In this document: piece after piece, positions 33,243 to 45,229 of the stretch
How the letters are laid out: each line of letters begins with the position of its first letter
Numbering within the stretch: position 1 is the stretch's first letter
From: Paratinospora sagittata
Lineage: Eukaryota > Streptophyta > Magnoliopsida > Ranunculales > Menispermaceae
Length of the DNA: 64,000 nt
Assembly: GCA_035771175.1 (NCBI GenBank)
Contig: CM069603.1
Location: forward strand, 23,846,286-23,910,285
Direction of reading: 5' to 3'
Program-made: the position numbers and the translations under genes
The notes under the pieces: model-generated
Database searches by the model: none
What the model saw: only the letters and a program-made list of their open reading frames with translations
Told to the model about the DNA's origin: nothing

Positions 33243-36200
33243 ATGGCACCCAAACCCGAAAAACTTCGCCCCTTTTCTACTAGAAAGTGAGTTGTGTCAC
33301 CATCATCACCTCTAAATAGGAGTGCGAGACCAAGAACTGAACAAACTCAAGCCGCACCGACTGAGGAACCCACTCCAGTGATACCCACACCTCCTACTGA
33401 AACCACGTCTCACCCACCTTCTTTTCTCAAATGAGAAGAAAAGGAGACATAGCCGAGAAGCTCATGAACCGAGCTGTAATTGATGGAAACTATGTCGATT
33501 TTGACTTCTTTATTAACTCCCATATGGACATTTTCTCTTTTTTTGAATTCCAAGGCTGGATCAATTTTCTCATTCTAAACTCAAAATGGTATCCCAGTCT
33601 CGTCAGCTAATTCAATTTGAATCTGGTTGATAAACCAGGCTCTCAACTCTCAAAACAGTCTGCGATGAAGGGAGAATCTGTTGAGATTTCTCCCAGATGT
33701 TTTTCTGAGACATTCCATTTGCCAAATGATAAAAGTGCTCACATATTTTCATTCACCAAGAATAAAGTTCAGTATCCAGGCTATAACGACCTTTCTGCCC
33801 TCAATCTTGTCTTAAGGAAAAAGGATCATTCTTATGTCGACAAGAAACTCACAAATCAGTCCTTTGAACTTATTACCAAAATAATCCACACCGTCATTAC
33901 CCACATCATTCAACCTAAAATCGGCAGTAGGGGTAATGCAAATGAATTAGACTTATTCTTAATCTAGTGCATTCTGTAGAAGAAGAAAGTAAATCTCGCC
34001 CACATTCTCATGCATGTAATAAATATGGTCGTTAGTAGAAGAGGACGTCTACCTCTGGGTATGTACTTCACCACTCTGTTTGAGAGATGTGGTATCGATT
34101 TTAGTGGAGAAAGCTTTAAGGAACCTAGCAGATACAACTGCATTGGTCAAACCACTGTGAAATTGATGAGATATACTTACGTTCCTGCATTGGACAAATG
34201 GCTTCCAATGTTAGAAGTTCCACTTGAAGGTGAACCCCATGGAAAAGATGACATAAGAGAAGAAGATGTATCAACAATAAAGAAAGAAGCTGCCCAAGCT
34301 TCAAATTCTCCAGTCGAAGAAGCTATGCTACAAGAAGCCGTCACGACAGTTAATATTGAGAATGTTTCAATTGATGATGTAGAAATTGAACATGCATAAC
34401 AAGATGTCTATACTGAAGAAGATCTAATGGAAGAGGTGACCCAAATTGCTCAAGCCATAGTTGAAGAACATTTGCATGAGTCAGAAAATGCTAATGCAAT
34501 CTTGGAGGACATCACCAGAGAACGAGTCAGTGAGGACTCAGATAAAGCCATCTCCAGACCACCATCTCCATTTGATATCCCTGTACCAATGATATCTGAT
34601 GATATACAAAGTAAAGATTCAGAGGGCTATGATTTGGCTATCATACTCTATTAGGGAGATGGCATGAATGAAGAGGTTGACGAAGAGGATCATGTTGAAG
34701 ATTTTCATGAGGCCAATGCTCAGGTTCAAACAGAAGATGAAGTGGAAAATATTTATGAGGAAAGCTCATCCGATCATGAGCAACCTTCTTATCCATCCAA
34801 AAACAAGCCAAAAGATGAATTCTTCAGAGAGAAAGACTTTCTCAGACGAGTAAGAGAAGGTCAGATTTTTGTCATGTCTCAACTAATGACTCGTTTGGAA
34901 CAAAACCAAGTTCAGTTGAAAAATGAGGCATTGTCAGAAGTCCAAGAAGTTGAATTGCTCGAGAAGCTGAAAAGGAGGCATTGTTCAGTTGAAAAATGAG
35001 ATAAAAAAACTTAACTCTCACATAATTAAGGCAACTGAATTGCTCGAGAAGCTGTCTCAACAAATGGACAGCCAGTTAAAAGTCATGCAGTCCTTGCATT
35101 CATCGAGCTCCACTCCATCATCATCCCTTGATGATTTTATTAAGATAATTCAAGAGGACATGATACAGATTAAGAAATTCATAAATACCTTTGTTGTTGC
35201 TGTTCCACCGAGATTGGTAGCTCCTTAACAACCTCCAGCCAGACCTCAAAATCGATAGAATCGCGCAATGCCAGCTATGCCAAGTCATGTTCCCAGTGCT
35301 GTACTGAAGAAGCTTTAAAAAATATTCTTGAAGAAATTCAAAGCTTGAAAGGTAAAATGGCTGAAACTCTGCAATCAGTGTTGGATGCTATCTTGGATCA
35401 AGTAACCAACAAAACAATGCTTGATCAGGTGTTGCAGGCCATCTCCAGTCTGAAGGAGAATTTAGATACTACAAGGGCAACACCAGTAGAGGATGATAGA
35501 CTAACTAAGATTCTAGACTTGGTTACTCGTGTTTTTGAGAAATTACAAAAGTTGGAGAATAAGATGCCCTTCCTTGCCACATCAAATATGGATTTGTCTT
35601 ACACTGTAATCACAGTTGTAGATCAAGTGGAAGGAGTAGTTGGCTTCTTTGTCTTACTACTGTTTGGTATATTGCCTCAAGCATGAAATGTTTTGCTAAG
35701 CTCTTTCATCTGTTGGTGAAGAAAGGTGTAGAGGTTCCACCTGCACCAAGAGCTCCAGCCTCCACACGTCCTCAAGGACCTCACGAGTCTAACAGACTTC
35801 AAGGTATATTAGCATGCGAAGAAGAAGATGAATCGGATGAAGAGCCAGTGCATAGAATCAGTCAAAAAGTGTCTCCACCCCTAAATCCCTCACCAGAAAC
35901 TCTTCCTAATTCCAAACGCAAGCGACCAATCATGCCAGAATTTGAAGGTCATACGATGTCTCCTGAGTTTGCTCAAGGTCTTGCGGAATGAAAAACAAAT
36001 GGTTTCAAACTTGGTGCACCTCTTGATCCGTTTAAATGTTGTGTTTCCAAGCATGCTTATGACAAATTCATTGAAAAATCCAGGAAAGGTATTGTAATTG
36101 ATGAATCTGTCAGCAATGTGAGACAGAGCACATGTGGTTCTTCAAGACCACAAGCACCAAGGAAACCCAAGAATTCTTTATCTAGTTCCAGTGGATCAAA

Positions 36201-36255
36201 GAAGGATGAGGAGGCCGAAAGGAAAAGGAAAGGGAAAGGTCCAAGTATGGGCTGA
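33243..36255 (+). pseudogene. Element II ORF: putative plant transposon protein of a non-autonomous LTR element
   Basis: The N-terminus is MAPKPEKLRPFSTRK, then a Pro/Thr-rich stretch. From about 33431 the main frame reads MRRKGDIAEKLMNRAV, then GNANELDLFLI, ILMHVINMVV, GRLPLGMYFTTLFERCG and IDFSGE. This order resembles the 'putative plant transposon protein' domain found in many plant retrotransposon ORFs. Next come a Glu/Asp-rich segment (about 34230-34860), coiled coils (about 34870-35560), LSYTVITVVDQVEGVVGFF, an acidic patch with EEEDESDEE, a KRKRP basic patch and a basic C-terminus KRKGKGPS with a stop at 36253-36255. It has no zinc knuckle, protease, integrase or RT. Stops at 33288, 33608 and elsewhere, and frameshifts near 34980 and 35680, break it. 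Element III carries a clear homologue of the C-terminal third, so this was once a maintained protein of about 1,000 residues. The function is unknown; a virion-structural role is only a guess. Confidence 0.65.
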
Positions 36256-36580
36256 GCCCACCCACTTTTCGATGTTTTCAAAAGGGAGATAAGAGGTTGT
36301 AGATATTAAGGCTAAATTAGCTCTGGAGGAAAGCTACATGTAAAGGGGAGTTTACATGTAAGGGGGAGTTCTATCCAAGTTACTGTGTTCTATACACGTT
36401 AATGTATTCATTCCTTTTTATAATTTACATTGTGTGTTTTCTGCAATGTCTGCATCTTACCATGTAAATTGTATGATTAAAATCAAATAGAACTGACATG
36501 ACTGCAGACATCGTTTTAAATTCGGTATATGTTTGATTACATGAATAGCTATATGCATGATCTCTGAGTATTTGAAATCT
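36256..36580 (+). other. 3' untranslated region of element II
   Basis: Contains two AAGGGGAGTT-type runs (36339-36372), which look like secondary polypurine sequences, then AT-rich sequence with TATACACGTTAATG. No coding potential. Confidence 0.55.
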
Positions 36581-36596
36581 TCAAAAATGGGGAAAT
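36581..36596 (+). other. Polypurine tract of element II
   Basis: CAAAAATGGGGAAAT directly before the LTR start TGTTATCTC; it matches the inverted PPT of element III. Confidence 0.8.
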
Positions 36597-37160
36597 TGTT
36601 ATCTCAATGAACCACTTGATATGAAGGTTTTGATGATTCCAAATATCTCAAGTTGGTCTATCTAATGATCTTGTCAAGTGTTTCAGATTTATCAAGAATC
36701 AAGATCAAGGAACTGAGATCACAAGCCTATTGAACAGAAGAATGAAGTTCCAAGTCTGTCAGTACTTAGATTGTAAGGTCTATCAATCAACTTACTCTCA
36801 GCAAGATTTTTATCATCTACATGTTTTAATCGATTGGTTGCATGTTTGATTTAATTCGGTTACTTTATATTTTATCGTGTTTTAATTTAGAAATCAAAAC
36901 CCATTTTTATAAAGTCTTTCAGCACGCTAATGTTTTAGTAGCGCTCTCCTGGACTTAATGAGTCATGACGCTAATAAAATGTTAAGACACGCAAGATTGA
37001 ATTGATCTGATTAATAAGGACGCTTACTTGTTAGTAGTAACCTTTCTCTTATCAACCTTTGAGAGTGTCAGGACGCTAATTTAGCTTCAGCTCACTGAAA
37101 GATTTTCTTTTATATTTAATTGCTTTCTACCTTTAAGGACGTTGATACTTTCAGGGCGTT

Positions 37161-37270
37161 CACCGTCCATCAGCGCGCCTAAACATTGTTTTAAAATTAT
37201 TTTAACAGTTCAGGACACCGTCCGTCAACGCGCTTAAACATTGTTTTAAAATTATTTTAACAGTTCAGGA
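37161..37270 (+). repeat. 55-bp tandem duplication in LTR B
   Basis: Two copies at 37161 and 37216 (CACCGTCC...CGCGC...AACAGTTCAGGA). The TTTTAAAATTATTTTAACAG part is identical in both copies. Confidence 0.85.
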
Positions 37271-37743
37271 TGCTTGTTCTTAAGTAGCGCCCTCATATGT
37301 TTTGTGTTTTTAAAACATAGTAGGATGCTTACTGCCAGGTAGCGCCCTGATACTTAAAGTCGTTTAATTTTCAAAACAAGTCAGGACGCTTACTATTTAG
37401 TAGCGCCCTTACTTCATTGTTCAGTAGGACGCTGATGTTCTATGAGCGCCCTCAAATGAACAAAACGACAGAGAAGATATTTTTACTATTTTGACATGTT
37501 CGTATTTTTTGCCACCTTTTCTGAACAACTTTTCGTACAAAATCAATTTTCTATATTTGTAAGAGATATTCTCTAATTCACAAACCACGTCTTCTACAAC
37601 TATTCTTATTCGTGTATCTAGAGAAAAACAAAATATTCATGAATTGTGCAGTTGCTACTATCGTTAGATATTCTAGCTGGTGTGAGTAATTTTCATATTT
37701 AAAATTCAAATTCAAATGAACATCAACTTCATCTCTACAAGTC

Positions 37744-37751
37744 TATAAATA
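37744..37751 (+). promoter_or_regulatory. TATA box of LTR B (element II)
   Basis: TATAAATA in GTCTATAAATACAGAC, some 300 bp after the last hairpin motif. Confidence 0.6.
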
Positions 37752-38476
37752 CAGACAGTTAACAATTTGTTAAGCACCGAAAATTCTCTGAGCTAAAACA
37801 TTTTTTGAAAGTTAGTCAAATTTTCTCTAGTCAAGAAAACATTTAAGTCGATATGTTTTCACAGTAGTTTTTCTTTGAGACTTTACGTACTCAAAAGGTT
37901 TTCATACTAAGCTAACATTCTATCTTTATCTGAAAATCTATTTAAAGATTTGAATTGTTTTCACTCAAATTGTTCAGCACTATTTTAACTTATATCATTC
38001 TTGCTGAAAGAGTAATTTGAGAAATAGTTCATAAGATACAGTTGTATTCAATTTCATATTTTGTATATTGTATCAAGGTTGTAACAATAGTTAGATAAAC
38101 TACTGAGTTGATATTTTATATTCAACAAAATTAGGTCTTCTCACACCCGTAAGTTAAGAAACGGTAGTTCTCACACCCGTAAGTTGAGATAGGTTGGTCT
38201 CACGCCTGTAAGCTGAGCAGTGTAACGGTTGTTCTCACACCCGCAATTTCAGAAAAGGTGTAACGGTTTGATTCTCACTCGTAAGAAAATCTCTTAGTGA
38301 CAAGGTTAAAATCCTAATTGAGGAGGTTAGGTAGTGGTGTAGGTAAGTAGTCGAACCACTATAAATTGACTGTGCATATTTGTTTATTTTATGCACTGTA
38401 TCTTCGCCATTGTTATTAATTTCTAAATCGTCTAAGTGTCCAATTCACCCCCCTCTTTGACATATATGGGCCAACA

Positions 38477-39296
38477 ACTATGACACTTACATGACTTAAA
38501 TATTGAGGGCGCTAATTGACAGTTAGCGTTCTGCTTTGTTTTGAAAACATATATACGCACAAGGGCGCTACTCACAAGTAAGCGTCCTGAAATTTGGAAA
38601 TTGTTTTAAAGCAATATTAAGTGCGTTGAAGGACAGTAAGCGTCCTGAAAGTTATTAAGTTGATTCTAGGATGAGGAACTCCTATACAAGTAGCATCCTG
38701 ATATTTATTCAACTTATAACTATCAGCGTCCTTAAATATTGAAATCAATTAAAAACTAAGAGACCTTTCAGCGAGCTGAAACTAAGTCAGCGTCCTAAGA
38801 CTTTCAAAGGTTGACTAAAGGAAGACCTCTTCTTAGAAGCAAGCGTCCTTATGAATTAGTTCAATTCAACCTTGGGCGTCCTAATATTTTATCAGGGTCC
38901 TGACTCATCAAGCTCAGGAGGGCGCTGCTAAAACATTAGCGTCCTAAAAAACTCTATAAAAGCGATTTTTGATTTCTCGATTAAAGCTCGGTCACATACG
39001 ATTAAAATCATGATATTTTCTGATTAAATTAAATACTATGGAAATCTTGAAATGTCTTTAAAATACGAAAAACGATTAAATCTTGCTAAAAGTAAATTTG
39101 ATTGGTAGTCCTTACATTCTAAGTATTGAAAGACTTGGAAATTTAATTGATGTTCAATAGGCTTGTGTATAGCATAGTTCCTTGATCTTGAGTCTTGATA
39201 AATTTGAAACACTTGGCAAGATCATTAGATACACAAATTAGAGATATTTGAAATCATCAAAACATTCATGTCATGAGGTTCATTGAGATAACAATC
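38477..39296 (-). mobile_element. LTR B, 3' LTR of element III, 5' part
   Basis: The minus-strand 5' end is at 39296 (TGTTATCTCAATGAACC) with a PPT next to it. It covers the first ~820 bp of the LTR including the hairpin array, then stops where element II's LTR ends at 38476. The remainder should lie to the left of element II but was not found, so that part was lost with element II's own 5' end. Confidence 0.85.
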
Positions 39297-39311
39297 TCCC
39301 TATTTTTGATG
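39297..39311 (-). other. Polypurine tract of element III
   Basis: On the minus strand, CAAAAATAGGGAGAT directly before TGTTATCTC. Confidence 0.8.
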
Positions 39312-39621
39312 ATTTCAAATACTTATAGATCATGCAGATAATTATATTCATCTACTCAAACATATATCAAATTTTAGAGTATCAAGTATGTCAAGAATAT
39401 CTGCAAGCATGTCAGGTATATCTGATTTCAATATATAAATTACAAGATGAGTACAATCAAAATATACAAGAACATGATAATTATACAGTCAACATATTGT
39501 ACAGAAACTCATATGGACTCCTCCTGACTTGTAGCTTCCCTTGCTTCCCTCTTGAGCTAACTTAGCCTTAATATCTGCATTCTCTTCTCCCCCTTTTGAA
39601 ATTATCAAAAAGTGGGTAGGC
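39312..39621 (-). other. 3' untranslated region of element III
   Basis: AT-rich, with TCCCCCTTTTGAAATTATC-like pyrimidine runs on the plus strand near 39585 (purine runs on the element's own strand). No coding sequence. Confidence 0.5.
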
Positions 39622-40442
39622 TTAGCTTTTACTCGGACCCTTCCCTTTCCTCTTTCTCTTATCCTCCTCATCTTTCATGGATCCACTACAACTAAGTTCA
39701 GATTCCTTGGGTTTTCGGGGCAGACATTGTTTTGAGGAAGCACTTGAGCCTTTTCTCACACTTTTGATAAATTCGTCAATTACGACACTCTCCCTAGATT
39801 TTTCAATGAACTTTTCGTGAGCATGCTTGGAAACACCAAATTTAAATGGATCAAGAGGTGGATTGGGTTTGAAGCCTTTAGCTTTCAATTCTGCAAGACA
39901 TTGTGCAAAATCAAGAAAAAGTGTATGACCTTCAAATTTTGGCCTGATTGGTTGCTTGCGTTTGAGATCTGGGAAAGTCTCTGATGAGGGATCCGGGGGT
40001 GGAGACGCTCTTCTGCTGATTTTATGGAGAAGCTCTTCATCAGATGCTTCTTCATCTTCACATTCTAGTATCCCAAGAAGGTTGTCCTTGAAGGCGTGTG
40101 AAAGTTGGAGCTCTTGATGCTGGTGGAACATTGACACCTTTCTTCTTCAGTAGATGAAAGAGCATTTCAAAATGTTTCATACTTAAGGCAATATACCAAA
40201 TAGTATAGTGCATCCTACTATTCATTTCCTTGAAGAGGTCTTCAAAAAAGCCTACTACTCCTTTAACTCGATCTGCAACTGTGATGACAGTGTATGACAG
40301 ATCCGTAATGGTTGTGGCAAAGAAAGGCATCTTGTTCTCCAAATGTGAAGTTTTCAAAAGCACGAGTAATGAAGTCAAGAATCTTGGTTAGTTTATCATC
40401 CTCTATGTGTGCTGGAGATGGCCTGCAACACTTCATCAAGAA
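39622..40442 (-). pseudogene. Element III ORF, C-terminal part of the element II-type protein
   Basis: On the minus strand two overlapping frames give NKMPFFATTITDLSYTVIT, VVGFFEDLF, LFHLLKKKGVNVPPA and, after a shift near 40100, ECEDEEASDEELLHKIS, LKRKQPI, DFAQCLAELKAKGF, EKFIEKSRESVVIDEF and a basic end KRKRKGKGPSKS with the stop at 39622. Each block has a counterpart in element II in the same order, with many conservative differences. That pattern suggests both descend from a protein under past selection. The N-terminal two thirds, the PBS and the leader are deleted: the LTR end at 40443 joins straight to the coiled-coil region. Confidence 0.7.
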
Positions 40443-40663
40443 GTTGGCCCAGATATGTCCAAGAGGGGGGTGAATTGGACACTTAGCAGATTTTAACCTT
40501 TCTTAAAAATGTGCGGATCAATGAAAGCATATTAAACAAAGTATAACAACTAAATAGAGTAAATGTAAATGAGACAATGCAATCAAAATTTATAGTGGTT
40601 CGGCCTCGCCTACATCTACTACCTAACCTCCTCAGTTAGTATTTGTTCAAACTCCACTATGGA
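40443..40663 (-). mobile_element. 3' end of the 5' LTR of element III (LTR B-like)
   Basis: Plus strand TTGGCCCAGATATGTCC, then AAGAGGGGGGTGAATTGG and ATTTATAGTGGTTCGGCC: the inverted U5 of a Sirevirus-type LTR. The terminal CA is missing and coding sequence follows at once, showing a deletion across the LTR/PBS junction. Gypsy G interrupts it at 40664. Confidence 0.75.
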
Positions 40664-43390
40664 TGTAACGCCCGTACCTTAGGATGATGTCATCATGACC
40701 TGTAGAGTACCCATATACATATATGTATACGTATTTGATGCTTGACGTGTGTTAGTTCAAGTGTCTTTGCATGCTTTTTTAGAGAATTATCATTTTTAAT
40801 ATTGTCATTTATGTGCTAATGACATTGATAGTGATAATAATACACATCACAAAAAGTAATATATTAATAGTGACATATTCATATTAATGTATGCGTTATT
40901 AATTGTATAATGGGGCCAATTGAACCATGATTTGGAATGGGCATGTATTGATTAAATAAATGAAAAAAATGATGGCATTGTTGGAATTAGTGGATTGGTT
41001 AACAACTCACATGTGAGGTTGTGATTGGGTAAAGAATGAGCCCTTGAGGAAACTCTTGGCATGGTGTTGGAGCATGATCAACACTTGGTAAAATGGGTGC
41101 ATGTGGGTGTAACATGTGTCTCAACCTCTCATTTTCTTCCTTGGGGGACGTTTTTGAGAGAGTAAGGTTGAGAGAAAACAAGAAAAGAAAAAGAGAGAGG
41201 AAGTTGCTTGAAGGGAAGTCTCAGCAACATTTTGATCAGAGGTTTGATCTCTTCGATCGGTGGTTGGATCAAGCTGAAAATTTGTCACCCAGTTCTTCTT
41301 TTATTGTTCTTCATTCTGGTTGGTCGAGATCTTGATTGGGGTTTCTTGTGAGAGATAGAACCTCCCAAACATAGCTGGTCGGAAAATTTGGATTTCTCGC
41401 ATTGTTTAGATAAAACTATTGGATCTCTTAAATCTACAGTTGGATAGATGTGATACTTCAGCAGATGGTTCACAACCAAACGTGTTGCATTATGAACGGT
41501 TAAGTGTTGATTGGTTATGCATTTTGGGAGATATAATCGTCTGAGTTCAAGTATTTGACAGCTGGTCGAAAAATTTGGATTTCTCGCATAGTTTAGATAA
41601 AACTATTGGATCTCCTAAATCTACAGTTGGATAGATGTGATACTTTAGCAGATGGTTCACAACTAAACGTGTTGCATTATGAACGGTTAAATGTTGATTG
41701 GTTGAGCATTTTGGGAGATATAATCGTCTGAGTTCAAGTATTTGCTTCAGGAGAGGAAAATTAGTTCAATTAGAGTTGTCTTAATCAAAGAGCCATAGCT
41801 CTTTGATCTACGGTTGGATTTAGCTCAATTTTCGACATAAGGTTTGTCTCTTGATATTCTTAAATCTATAAGGTTAATTTAGTTATTAGATATTTCTTTG
41901 GGCACTTTGTTACATCCGAACAGTGCATTGAATTAGGAGTGTAATTAATGTTTAGCCATGTATTTGACCTAAACTTAGGTTATGAACTTAGGGTTTTTCA
42001 TTCATCTTGCATGTGATATATGTTGAATAAATGGATAAATGTGGATGATTGGTAGTCCAATTTACTGATTTGGAATGATGAAAAACCTAAGTGTAGTGTA
42101 ATTTTGGCCTAGGCCATGTGATTTGGGAATTTGGCATGAATTTGGGGATTTGCCGAAATTTGGGGATTTTGACCTAGTTGATGTCAATTGATGAAATTGA
42201 CATAAAATTGGTCTAATTAACTCTATTTAAGATTGAATGCATTGTATATTGTTGGTTGTAATCAACCTATTGCTTTCAATTGGGTTAAGTATGGTATGAA
42301 TTGATATTAAATGGTTGAATTGAGCAATTTGGAATTAGCTCATGTGTATAACCATTCTAGAATCGTAATTGGCTATTGAATTGGGTTTAAACATGGTTGT
42401 ATGACATACTTTGGACTAATTTTTAGTAGTGTGTAAACCATGCCATATGCTAGGATTGGAATTGATCTAAGTAACCCAAATAGGCCAATTGGTGATTGAG
42501 GTGCATTGGGGTGATTTGTGGCATTCTAGTGTTTTCTTGTGGTTGGAATTGGATTAGCTAAGTCTAGCCAATTAAAGTAATGAGTGTTTCTTTACTTGTG
42601 ATTTCTATATGTGGCATTGTAGTATAAATGAGTTTGTAAATGCTTATCTAATGTAGTATTCATGATTTAATGATTCATGAAATGTATTTGAGCATAGTCC
42701 AATTGGGAAAACAATGTAAGTTGGATCTCTTAGCATGGAATTCTCTTTTAGGAAATTCCATTGGGCTGGATGGTGATCCCCAGTTGTGGACCTTGCAAAG
42801 GGTTTTAGGGCTTGTGTAGATAGGATCGTCTAAACATGATACTTGTTTTGGTGGGGCGATCCTATTAGCTACACGACCCCAGAAATTCTATTAGATTACG
42901 GGTAAGAAGTCGATCGGGCAATGGGTGTCACGTACTTAGGCCTTTGGATTGACACTTACTCAGGAGGTGTTTACGATTGCATGTGCATGTTTATAAAATG
43001 ATATGCGTTGTCTTGGTTATGACATGATGCATTATATTTGGCATGCATGTAATCTTGTGTATCACCATGATATTTAAATTGTTTTAATGATTTTGCAATG
43101 TTTTATTTAAATGCATATATATGTTGCCACTTGTAGAAAACATTCACTGAGCTTGTTGTAGCTCACTCCTCATCCTTATCTTTTCAGGTTCGGATAGGAA
43201 GGGGAAGGGGAAGGGGAAAGCTTAGCTGCGGAGCATTTCCTTGTATTTTGTTGATGTAGGTGTTTTAGTGCTTTTCCACATTTTGATAATTTTTACTAAA
43301 TAACACCTAATGTTTATACTTAACACTTAGATGGGTTTGTATTTCATGGTTAAGTATGATTTTGTATATTTTGAACATTATGGTGATGCT
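40664..43390 (+). mobile_element. Gypsy LTR G, longest copy
   Basis: Starts TGTAACGCCCGTACCTTAGG and can be followed to about 43390, before LTR D begins. The inverted copy at 1416-2986 confirms the first 1.8 kb; 62999-64000 is a third copy. The late part contains GGAAGGGGAAGGGGAAGGGG (about 43198-43217) and the AGCTCACTCCTCATCCTTATC phrase that also occurs in other gypsy LTRs here. No target duplication was recognised (left flank CTATGGA), so the 3' end may be truncated. Confidence 0.65.
41373..41746 (+). repeat. 187-bp tandem duplication in gypsy LTR G
   Basis: Two nearly identical copies start at 41373 and 41560 (AGCTGGTCG...TTCAAGTATTTG). The inverted G copy near 2.6-2.9 kb and the copy at 63.0 kb appear to have one. 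Confidence 0.85.
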
Positions 43391-44972
43391 TACAAAGCTT
43401 TGGATTGAACCTTCTATGACCACAGATTCAGCAAAATATGTATGATGAAGTTTATGCTGAAAATAGGTTCAAAAAGCTTTTGTCTTCTTCATTGGATTTT
43501 TAAAATGATAAAAATGAAGTTCAATCAGTCCAAAAGACTTGAAGTTTTTCTTTTGAAATGATTGTAAGTTCAAGCACAAATGAAAGACGACTAACTTTCA
43601 AAAAGTTTTTGCACAAGTGAAAATTGTTGATGCGCTTTTGAATGAATATCAGTTTTCATATTTAATCAGTAGTTTCTCTCCTCTAAGGCAGCACGTATAT
43701 ATAGTAATAACAGAGGCGCAATGGACTTGATGATTTTTGGCACTCTAGGTTATTTCAAATACAACGTCTACATTCTTTCCTGAAATAAACCGATTCAGTT
43801 CTGTGCATATTATGGTAGCACCTGAATCATTTTGATCCTTTCATGAAAGAAGAATGTTCTTACACAGTATAAGAACGTTCAAAAAGTTCTAAAAAAGTTT
43901 TTGTACGATTCTTAAAAGTTATGAAAAGTATTCGTACGGTTCTAGATAAATTAACAGAAATGGTGTTATTGTCAGAACAGTAATATTTGTTAAATTAGCG
44001 TCCTTGCGCATAATATCAACTTTTGTTATTTTTCCTTGAGGGCGCTCATGGAGCATAAGCGTCCTGCTAAACATTGAAGTGAGGGCGCTACTAAGTCGTA
44101 AGCGTCCTAACTTACTTTGACGATTTAAATGACTCAAATCATGAGGGCGCTACTTCGCAGTTAGCGTCTTGCTTTGTTTTAAAACATTAAAAACATGAGG
44201 GCGCTACTCAAGAGTTAGCGTCCTGATATTTAAAAATAGTTTTAAAATAATATAAAGTGTGCTAAAGGACAGAAAGAGTTCTTGAAAATTATTAAGTTGA
44301 TTCTTAAGATGAGGGCGCTCCTACACGAGTAGCGTTCTGATAGTTTATTCAACTTATAACTATCAGCGTCCTTAAAGATAGAAATCACTTAAAAATAAAA
44401 AGAACTTCCAGCGAGGTAAAACTAAGTCTGCATTGTAACATTCTCAAAGGTTGACAAAAGGAAGGTCGCTTCTTACACGTAAGCGTCCTTGAGAATCAGT
44501 TCAATTCAACCTTGAGCGTCCTAATATTTTATCAGTGTCTTGACTCATCAAGTCCAAGAGGGCGCTGCTAAAGCATTAGCGTCCTGAAAGACTATAAAAA
44601 CAATTTTTGGTTTCTCGATTTAAGCTCGATAAAACAACATGATATTTTTTTATTAAATAAAAAATGTAAACGATTTAAAATCAATTTGATTGAAACATGT
44701 AGTCATGCATAATGCTGAATCAAATGGCATAGAAGGTTTTACAACCTATCATAATCTAATCATAATACTGAACATCTTCAAATGGCCATGGTCTTTAAGT
44801 AGATCTTTAATACATCCGTCATGCATCATTGATTCTTTTGAAACCTTCAAGTAAGATTAGATATGTCATATGCGCAGTAATATCATAGACAAAATGTGGT
44901 TTGTAATCATCAAAATATCTTTCATATTATGGAGATATTCTCGTAAGGGACATGAGGATAATTGGTTCAACA
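43391..44972 (-). mobile_element. LTR D, 3' LTR of copia element D
   Basis: The minus-strand 5' end is at 44972 (TGTTGAACCAATTATCC) with a PPT beside it and copia RNase H upstream. The hairpin array is at 44000-44590. It is related to LTR B/A in the array and in the phrases around it. The 3' end is truncated at about 43390 by the boundary with gypsy G. Confidence 0.75.
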
Positions 44973-44986
44973 ATCTCCCCCTTTTG
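44973..44986 (-). other. Polypurine tract of copia element D
   Basis: Minus strand AAAAGGGGGAGAT next to TGTTGAACC; the same layout as for element I. Confidence 0.8.
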
Positions 44987-45229
44987 GGGGCTTTGAAGGA
45001 AGTTAATAATATGATGTGATTATGCATGAGATGCAGTATTAATGCTCCTTGTTACATGTGATATGAGTGTATTTCCAAAGAATATACTGAAACTCTACTA
45101 AGACTCCCCCTTAGTGTTAATCGCCCCCTGAATATATGATGCTTCGATGATATTACTTCTCCCCCTTTTGAAAACATCAAAAAGAATAAAGCATCATGAA
45201 ATATGTCTCCCCTCATATAGAGGTAAGCA

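Larger units (their letters stand above)
36597..38476 (+). mobile_element. LTR B, 3' LTR of element II (complete)
   Basis: Starts TGTTATCTCAATGAACC and ends ATATGGGCCAACA; 1,880 bp. In order: hairpin array (36920-37450), a 55-bp duplication within it, TATA box (37744), short CACCCGTAAG repeats (38140-38280), the GTAGTGGTGTAGG...CGAACCACTATAAAT module (about 38332-38366) and the CAATTCACCCCCCTC end. The PPT just upstream makes it a 3' LTR. It is followed without a gap by an inverted LTR B (38477-39296), into which element II was inserted. Confidence 0.88.

Noticed and set aside
33243..36255. Host gene with introns
   Set aside because: Followed by a PPT and LTR B, with a second homologous copy in an LTR B element, so it belongs to the retroelement. 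The breaks are stops and frameshifts without convincing splice sites.
36057..36281. Minus-strand ORF opposite the element II C-terminus
   Set aside because: Shadow of the Ser/Lys-rich plus-strand frame; the plus frame is the one conserved in element III.
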